DNA of 17,307 nucleotides from Bacillota bacterium (GTDB lineage Bacteria; Bacillota; Limnochordia; Darwinibacteriales; Darwinibacteriaceae). Made by a program: the position numbers and the translations under genes. The first letter of the stretch is position 1, and every line of letters begins with the position of its first letter. Below are positions 13,119-17,307 of the stretch, in pieces. The notes below the pieces were generated by a model that saw only the letters and a list, made by a program, of their open reading frames with translations, ran no database searches and was not told where the DNA came from. Location: contig JAAZLY010000023.1 of NCBI GenBank assembly GCA_012799115.1, positions 1 to 17,307 of the forward strand, read 5' to 3'.

Positions 13119-13961
13119 ATGAGCGAAGGAATATCTAAGAAGGAACAAGCTTTAGGTAGGTTTAGGGCCCATAATGGGCTATTTAGCTGTCCTGTGTGCG
13201 AGTCTACTCTCGTAACGGTGGACAGTCAGGCGAGTCTTTGCTGCGAAAACAACCATTGTTTTGATCTGGCCCGCAAAGGGTATCTGAATCTCTTTCTAGG
13301 GTCGCAAAATAGTCAGTATGATAAGGCGCTCTTCTCGGCCAGACAGAAGGTCTTTGCGGCCGGAATCTACGATCCTTTAGTCTCCGCTGTTGCTGAATGG
13401 ATCGAGAGACGTGGTGTTGAGGCACCATGTATCTTGGATGCGGGATGTGGAGAGGGATCGCTATCAGCCATGCTTTCAGCCCAGCTCGGAAGTCCCGTCC
13501 TCGTTGGCCTAGACATTGCCCGTGACGGCATTACTCTAGCCACTTCCCATCAGGCACCCGTTATGTGGCTGGTTGCTGATTTGGCTAGATTGCCCCTTAC
13601 CTCAGCAAGCTTGGACGTTGTGCTGAATGTTCTCTCGCCCGCCAACTACGCCGAGTTTAGCAGGGTATTGAAACCAGGAGGGGTTGTCATTAAGGTCCTG
13701 CCTGGAGAGGACTATCTCGCTGAGATTCGCGACCGACTTCCAGGTGTTGCTGCGTATTCGAATGACGAGGTTCTGGGTAAGTTCCAGGACAAGATGGAAA
13801 TTGAGGATCGCCTTCACCTACACTACAGGGCACAGATGACGGATGAGCTGTGGAAAGCGATGGTGCAGATGACTCCGTTAAGCCAGAATAGGAAGGTTCA
13901 AGGAGAGATCCCACGAAGTGTGACGATAGACTTGCATGTACTAGAGGGAACTGTGGTCTAA
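13119..13961 (+). CDS. rlmA: RlmA-type 23S rRNA (guanine-N1)-methyltransferase
   Basis: 280 residues. The N-terminal zinc finger FSCPVCESTL (Cys24, Cys27) with CCENNH (Cys41 or 42 and His46) runs into FDLARKGYLNLFL, the hallmark of the RlmA family. The Rossmann methyltransferase part follows, with SAM motif I ILDAGCGEG at 105-113, VLNVLSP at 168-174, RVLKPGGVVIKVLPG, and the family's late motif MTPLS at 251-255. RlmA proteins methylate N1 of a guanine in hairpin 35 of 23S rRNA; the E. coli enzyme modifies G745 and the Gram-positive RlmA-II (TlrB) G748, where it can influence tylosin response. Which base is used here cannot be decided by reading. GGGAGAG at 13108-13114 precedes the ATG. Confidence 0.9.
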   Translation: MSEGISKKEQALGRFRAHNGLFSCPVCESTLVTVDSQASLCCENNHCFDLARKGYLNLFLGSQNSQYDKALFSARQKVFAAGIYDPLVSAVAEWIERRGVEAPCILDAGCGEGSLSAMLSAQLGSPVLVGLDIARDGITLATSHQAPVMWLVADLARLPLTSASLDVVLNVLSPANYAEFSRVLKPGGVVIKVLPGEDYLAEIRDRLPGVAAYSNDEVLGKFQDKMEIEDRLHLHYRAQMTDELWKAMVQMTPLSQNRKVQGEIPRSVTIDLHVLEGTVV

Positions 13962-14024
13962 AACGTAATTTCGTCGTGTTAGGGCAGGGGTTTGACGGGT
14001 CTTTGTCGAACTCTATGCCGTGGG

Positions 14025-14044
14025 AATCAATCAAGGAATTGATT
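14025..14044. promoter_or_regulatory. Dyad upstream of the receiver-GGDEF gene
   Basis: AATCAAT (14025-14031) and ATTGATT (14038-14044) form a perfect 7-base inverted repeat with a 6-base centre CAAGGA, 22 bases before the gene start. It may be an operator or a weak RNA hairpin near the ribosome site. The half-sites point the opposite way from an FNR box. A TTGACG at 13992-13997 could be a -35, but no convincing -10 follows. Confidence 0.3.
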
Positions 14045-14066
14045 AGGTCGGGGGTTATTGTTTGTG

Positions 14067-14990
14067 ATGCTAGACGACTTAGATTTGGGGAGACGACAGC
14101 GCATCTTAATTGTCGAAGATGTTCAGCTCAATGCACAGATTTTGTTGAATGTCTTGGAGGAAGAGTATGATGTTAGGGTGGCGAGCAATGGCGTAGAAGC
14201 ACTCGCTATGGTGAAAGAGCAAATGCCTGACCTAATTCTGCTCGATATTGTCATGCTCGAGATGGATGGGTATGCTGTGTGCGCCGAACTACAGGGAAAT
14301 CCTAACACCCGCGATATCCCAATCATTTTCCTTACGGCCCTAGAGGGTGACAAGAACGAGGCCTACGGAATTGAACTCGGAGCCATGGACTACATTAGAA
14401 AGCCCTTCAATGTGCCAGTCATGAAGGCCAAGATTCGCAATCATCTGGAGCTGAAACGGTATAAAGACATTTTGAAGCGGGATAGCAGGGTTGATGGACT
14501 TACTCGGATCCCGAATCGACGTCGCTTTGACGAAGCCTATAATGAAGAGTGTAGCCGGGCAGCCCGGAACAAAACACCGCTAGCTGTGCTAATGATGGAC
14601 TTAGACCTATTCAAGGCCTACAACGATACATATGGACATTTGCAGGGTGATGATGTGTTGAAACTTGTCGCCAAGACACTGTATAATACGGTGCAACGTC
14701 CGGGTGATCTTATTGCTCGTTGGGGCGGAGAGGAGTTTGTCGTTTTGTTGCCAGAGACGACTCTGGAAGGAGCCTGTCAGGTGGCCGAGCGATTACGGTT
14801 GGCGGTCTATAACTTGCAGATCCCCCACGAGGTTTCTACCTTTGAACAATTCCTAACGATATCTATCGGAGTCGGTGCTTCTGACGATCACGATTGGAAG
14901 TCGTATCGTGGCCTCTTACAGAAGGCAGATGAGGCTGTGTATCGTGCCAAGAACAATGGACGTAATACGGTTGCTGTTTACACTCCATGA
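14067..14990 (+). CDS. Receiver-GGDEF response regulator (PleD-like diguanylate cyclase)
   Basis: 307 residues from the ATG at 14067; GTG at 14064 and TTG at 14058 are in frame and cannot be excluded, since the ribosome site (GGGGG at 14050-14054) is loose. The receiver domain (about 10-130) has the acidic pair E17-D18, phosphoacceptor Asp60 in LILLDIVMLEMDGY, Thr90 and Lys112 in RKPF. The GGDEF domain (about 140-305) has active-site GGEEF (220-224) and an I-site RPGD (211-214), so it should make c-di-GMP and be feedback-inhibited. Phosphorylation by a histidine kinase outside the window probably drives dimerisation. It is the second diguanylate cyclase within 4 kb and lies 105 bases after rlmA. 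Confidence 0.93.
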   Translation: MLDDLDLGRRQRILIVEDVQLNAQILLNVLEEEYDVRVASNGVEALAMVKEQMPDLILLDIVMLEMDGYAVCAELQGNPNTRDIPIIFLTALEGDKNEAYGIELGAMDYIRKPFNVPVMKAKIRNHLELKRYKDILKRDSRVDGLTRIPNRRRFDEAYNEECSRAARNKTPLAVLMMDLDLFKAYNDTYGHLQGDDVLKLVAKTLYNTVQRPGDLIARWGGEEFVVLLPETTLEGACQVAERLRLAVYNLQIPHEVSTFEQFLTISIGVGASDDHDWKSYRGLLQKADEAVYRAKNNGRNTVAVYTP

Positions 14991-15011
14991 ATTGCGAAAG
15001 GAGCTGGACTG

Positions 15012-15497
15012 ATGAAGGCAATTGAGTTCGCTATTAGAATGGAGCTTGACGGGGAGAAGTACTACTTGGAGCAGAGTGAGAAAGCTCAACACGCAGGCCT
15101 AAAGGCTGTGTTCGAGCTCTTGGCTGCTGATGAGCGGGAACACGCAAACTTATTGGAGAAGTACGCTGCCAAAGCCTCCTATGAGTTGCGTCAAAGCGAA
15201 GTTGCAGCACATTTCGAGAGTGTCTTTGGATCAGAGCAGGATTTGCAGATCGAGTATAAAGTGCGCCCGGGTGAGTTGGATGCGTACAAACTAGCGTTGG
15301 AGAAGGAGAAGGAAAGCATCGATCTTTATGAAAAGATGGGCTCAGAGGTTAGTAGTGAAGAGGAGAAGAAGCTCTTTCGTTTCTTGGTGGAACAGGAAAA
15401 GATCCATTACAACGCATTTCAAGACCTCATTGAGCACGTAATCAAGGCTGAGCAGTGGGTCGAGTCGGCAGAGTTTGGACTGCGGGAAGACTATTAA
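15012..15497 (+). CDS. Ferritin-like (rubrerythrin-type) diiron protein
   Basis: 161 residues, nearly all helical, forming a four-helix ferritin-like bundle in two halves. Likely diiron ligands are E11 or E15 in IRMELDGEKYY, the E41-x-x-H44 motif in ADEREHANLL, glutamates around 97-101 in LALEKEKESIDLYEKMG, and E129-x-x-H132 in EQEKIHYNAF. There is no C-terminal rubredoxin CxxC domain, unlike classical rubrerythrin. Relatives in anaerobes reduce peroxide or store and handle iron, but many short versions are uncharacterised. AAAGGAG (14997-15003) precedes the ATG by 8 bases, and the gene starts 21 bases after the cyclase, so they are probably co-transcribed. It ends shortly before a strong terminator. 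Confidence 0.85.
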   Translation: MKAIEFAIRMELDGEKYYLEQSEKAQHAGLKAVFELLAADEREHANLLEKYAAKASYELRQSEVAAHFESVFGSEQDLQIEYKVRPGELDAYKLALEKEKESIDLYEKMGSEVSSEEEKKLFRFLVEQEKIHYNAFQDLIEHVIKAEQWVESAEFGLREDY

Positions 15498-15523
15498 TAT
15501 TGAGAGAATGATCGGTGAAGAAG

Positions 15524-15547
15524 AAAGACGCCCTTCGGGGCGTCTTT
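15524..15547. terminator. Bidirectional TTCG-loop terminator
   Basis: A perfect 10-base stem (AAAGACGCCC at 15524-15533 with GGGCGTCTTT at 15538-15547) is closed by the very stable TTCG tetraloop. It stands between the ferritin-like stop (15497) and the stop of the minus-strand permease (15554), and its A- and T-rich ends suit termination on both strands. Confidence 0.85.
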
Positions 15548-15553
15548 GTGATT

Positions 15554-16405
15554 CTATCCCTTGACTGCACCAGCCGATACACCCTTCGTGATTTGATTCC
15601 TAAAAACCATATAGAAGATCACCATGGGGACAAGGCCGATTGTCAGAGCTGCGAACTGGCGGCCATGGTCTGAGGCCAATGCTCCGGAGAATTTGAGGAT
15701 GCCCACAGGCAGAGTTCGCAGTGCATCTCTGGAAACGAGAATATTGATCAGCATAAACTCGTTCCAAACACCTGATACATTGAGAATGGCTAAGGTCACG
15801 GCTACCGGCTTGGCCATGGGTGAGATAATCGAGGTGAAGATGCGAAAATACGAAGCACCATCGATTCGGGCTGACTCAACCACCGAATCAGGGATGGATT
15901 TAATGTATTCTGTACATAAGTAGATGCCGATGGGCATTCCCATGCCAACATAGGGGATGAGTACACCTAGGCGAGTGTCGTACAATCCTGCAAGAATCGC
16001 CATTAGAAAGAGGGGAACCATAATCGACTGAAGCGTGAGCAAAATCCCGATAATGAAGCTGCCATGTAAAAACGTTGTCGCCTTGGAACGAATCTTGGCA
16101 AAGGCAAAACCCGCCATAAGTGAAAAAGCAATAACCAATAGGGTTGATGTTGTTGTGAAGAAGATGCTATTTACAAACAAGGTATCGAACTGGGCCAGGC
16201 GCCAGGCCGTGGGGTAGTTGCTGAACGTCGGATTCCGCGGCAATCCCACTAGGTTCAACTGAAACTCCGTATTGGTCTTCAGAGAACTAATCACCAGCCA
16301 GAAGAGGGGATAGATGGTAAGGATTGTAAAAATGCCTACCATTACATAGACAAAGACTCTGAGAATCGGGTGAAAGTCGCTCTTGCGAATCTTCTGATCC
16401 TTCAA
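15554..16405 (-). CDS. Carbohydrate ABC transporter permease, MalG-like
   Basis: 283 residues with six membrane helices; the first (about 16-38) is followed by the usual periplasmic SSLKTNTEFQLN segment. The coupling loop of binding-protein-dependent permeases, VVESARIDGASYFRIFTSIISP, near 180-200 is the EAA motif that docks on the ATPase. The C-terminus (FRNQITKGVSAGAVKG) is typical of the CUT1 sugar family. It starts at a TTG (16405) that overlaps the TGA stop of the upstream permease gene (TTGA, 4 bases), so translation is coupled. Together with its partner it forms the membrane channel of an importer of an oligosaccharide or sugar derivative; the sugar cannot be inferred. The gene ends just before the bidirectional terminator, making it the last gene of its operon. 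Confidence 0.92.
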   Translation of the reverse strand: MKDQKIRKSDFHPILRVFVYVMVGIFTILTIYPLFWLVISSLKTNTEFQLNLVGLPRNPTFSNYPTAWRLAQFDTLFVNSIFFTTTSTLLVIAFSLMAGFAFAKIRSKATTFLHGSFIIGILLTLQSIMVPLFLMAILAGLYDTRLGVLIPYVGMGMPIGIYLCTEYIKSIPDSVVESARIDGASYFRIFTSIISPMAKPVAVTLAILNVSGVWNEFMLINILVSRDALRTLPVGILKFSGALASDHGRQFAALTIGLVPMVIFYMVFRNQITKGVSAGAVKG

Positions 16406-17307
16406 TCTTCTCTACCCCCAAACTTTGCTTCGGTGAATCTCACCAGAAGAATTAGTATAAAGCTGACCAAGACCATGAAAACGGAGATGGCATTCGCCAA
16501 CGGGTAGTTTGGCGCGTGCCGGAAGGCGTTATCCCACATGTACAGAGATAACACCGATGTTCTACGGGCTGGATTTCCTCCTGTCATTGCATAGAGCAGA
16601 TCAAAGCTCTTGAGTGATCCTGAGATAGCTAGAATGCAGGCGGTAACAATGACCCCTGAAAGGGATGGCAACATGATGCGAAGTAGGACCTGCCATTCTG
16701 TCGCACCATCAATCCGCGCCGCCTCAATCAAGGCGGGATCGATCTTCTGCAGATTCGCTAGGAACATGATCATGTAGGTACCAGTATACATCCACAGAAT
16801 AACAAAAAGAACTGGGACAATGGCCATCTTAGGGTCATAGAAGAGTTCGTTCTCCCAACCAGGTTGGATCTTTTGCATGAACTCGGTAAAAGGACCATAG
16901 GGAGAGAAAAAGGACTGCCATAGGCGACCTACGATAATGGTTGAAATCACGCAGGGCAAATAGACAATGGTCTGGAAAAAGTCTCCGAACTTCACAAGCT
17001 TCCGATGGATGACATAGGCAAACAGAAATCCCAAAGGAATCTGGCCAAAGACGGATACGGCCATGATCAAACCATTGTTCTTGAGTGAAATCCAAAAGTA
17101 TTGGTCGTTGAACATTCTAAGATAATGCCTAAAGCCGACGAGCTGAATGTTGGAGTTGCCGAAAATCGGACCCCCATTGTAGTTAGTAAGACTGAGTATA
17201 AAAGAGAAAACTGTTGGGAATGCCATCACAGCCCAATACACAGCCACCGCAGGTAGAACTAGTAAAAGGTATGCACGGCGTTCCTCGGTCCACCACTGGA
17301 CAACCCT
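16402..17307 (-). CDS. Carbohydrate ABC transporter permease, MalF-like, 5' end cut by window
   Basis: The frame remains open to the right edge at 17307, so the true start lies outside. An in-frame GTG at 17247 is inside the first membrane helix: residues upstream (WWTEERRAYLLLVLPAVAVY) give the normal cytosolic start and the beginning of helix 1, and support extension. About 302 codons are visible. Six helices, the periplasmic loop with SLTNYNGG and VGFRHYLRMFND after helix 1, and the EAA loop ALIEAARIDGATEWQVLLRIMLP mark a CUT1-family sugar permease. It pairs with the MalG-like permease that follows with a 4-base overlap. A solute-binding protein gene is expected upstream, beyond the window, and the ATPase may be encoded elsewhere, as in many Bacillota. 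Confidence 0.9.
   Translation of the reverse strand, partial: RVVQWWTEERRAYLLLVLPAVAVYWAVMAFPTVFSFILSLTNYNGGPIFGNSNIQLVGFRHYLRMFNDQYFWISLKNNGLIMAVSVFGQIPLGFLFAYVIHRKLVKFGDFFQTIVYLPCVISTIIVGRLWQSFFSPYGPFTEFMQKIQPGWENELFYDPKMAIVPVLFVILWMYTGTYMIMFLANLQKIDPALIEAARIDGATEWQVLLRIMLPSLSGVIVTACILAISGSLKSFDLLYAMTGGNPARRTSVLSLYMWDNAFRHAPNYPLANAISVFMVLVSFILILLVRFTEAKFGGRED

Noticed and set aside
14025..14044. Second FNR-type box
   Set aside because: The half-sites are in the reverse order (ATCAA before TTGAT) and the spacing is wrong for FNR.
17245..17247. GTG at 17247 as the start of the MalF-like permease
   Set aside because: The frame continues to the window edge and the upstream residues complete the first membrane helix and its cytosolic flank.

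Overview
The window looks like chromosomal DNA of an anaerobic member of the Bacillota (clostridia-like). This is inferred from strong GGAGG-type ribosome sites, TTG and GTG starts, compact operons, a short clostridial-type RIC protein, a YedE/TusA/DUF3343 selenium-or-sulfur module and a rubrerythrin-like ferritin. Base composition is near 50% G+C by eye. No rRNA, tRNA, CRISPR array, insertion sequence or phage gene was seen.

Region 1 (1-2490): a metal and nitrosative-stress group. It holds the 3' part of a short iron-sulfur-cluster repair gene (RIC), a P1B-type metal ATPase with no N-terminal metal-binding domain and an unusual CPG membrane motif, and a separate HMA metallochaperone. A perfect FNR-type box (TTGAT-N4-ATCAA) is centred 41.5 bases upstream of the start predicted for the chaperone transcript. 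A hairpin closes the region.

Region 2 (2496-7419): a LysR regulator of the selenium-metabolism-associated type is divergent from a tandem gamma-carbonic-anhydrase-like protein. Next come a cysteine-desulfurase-family enzyme and, divergent from it, yedE, a TusA-like protein and a DUF3343 protein, ended by a strong hairpin. Together they look like a chalcogen (sulfur or selenium) uptake and relay system: transporter, desulfurase and two carriers. The tandem protein has complementary halves of the usual zinc site in its two domains.

Region 3 (7420-8920): a MATE efflux transporter behind a leader that contains a strong intrinsic terminator just before its ribosome site, so attenuation is likely.

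Region 4 (8921-15547): a co-directional run of a membrane-anchored NylB-like serine hydrolase, a PAS-PAS-GGDEF diguanylate cyclase, a cardiolipin synthase, RlmA-type 23S rRNA methyltransferase, a receiver-GGDEF (PleD-like) cyclase and a ferritin-like diiron protein, ended by a TTCG-loop terminator. Both cyclases keep the active site and the c-di-GMP inhibitory site.

Region 5 (15554-17307, minus strand): two inner-membrane permeases of a carbohydrate ABC importer (MalG-like and MalF-like), overlapping by 4 bases. The MalF-like gene runs off the right edge.

The points most worth a second look are the FNR-boxed chaperone promoter beside RIC and the CPG ATPase, the split zinc site of the tandem LbH protein, the MATE leader terminator, and the chalcogen-relay cluster with its dyads and non-ATG starts.
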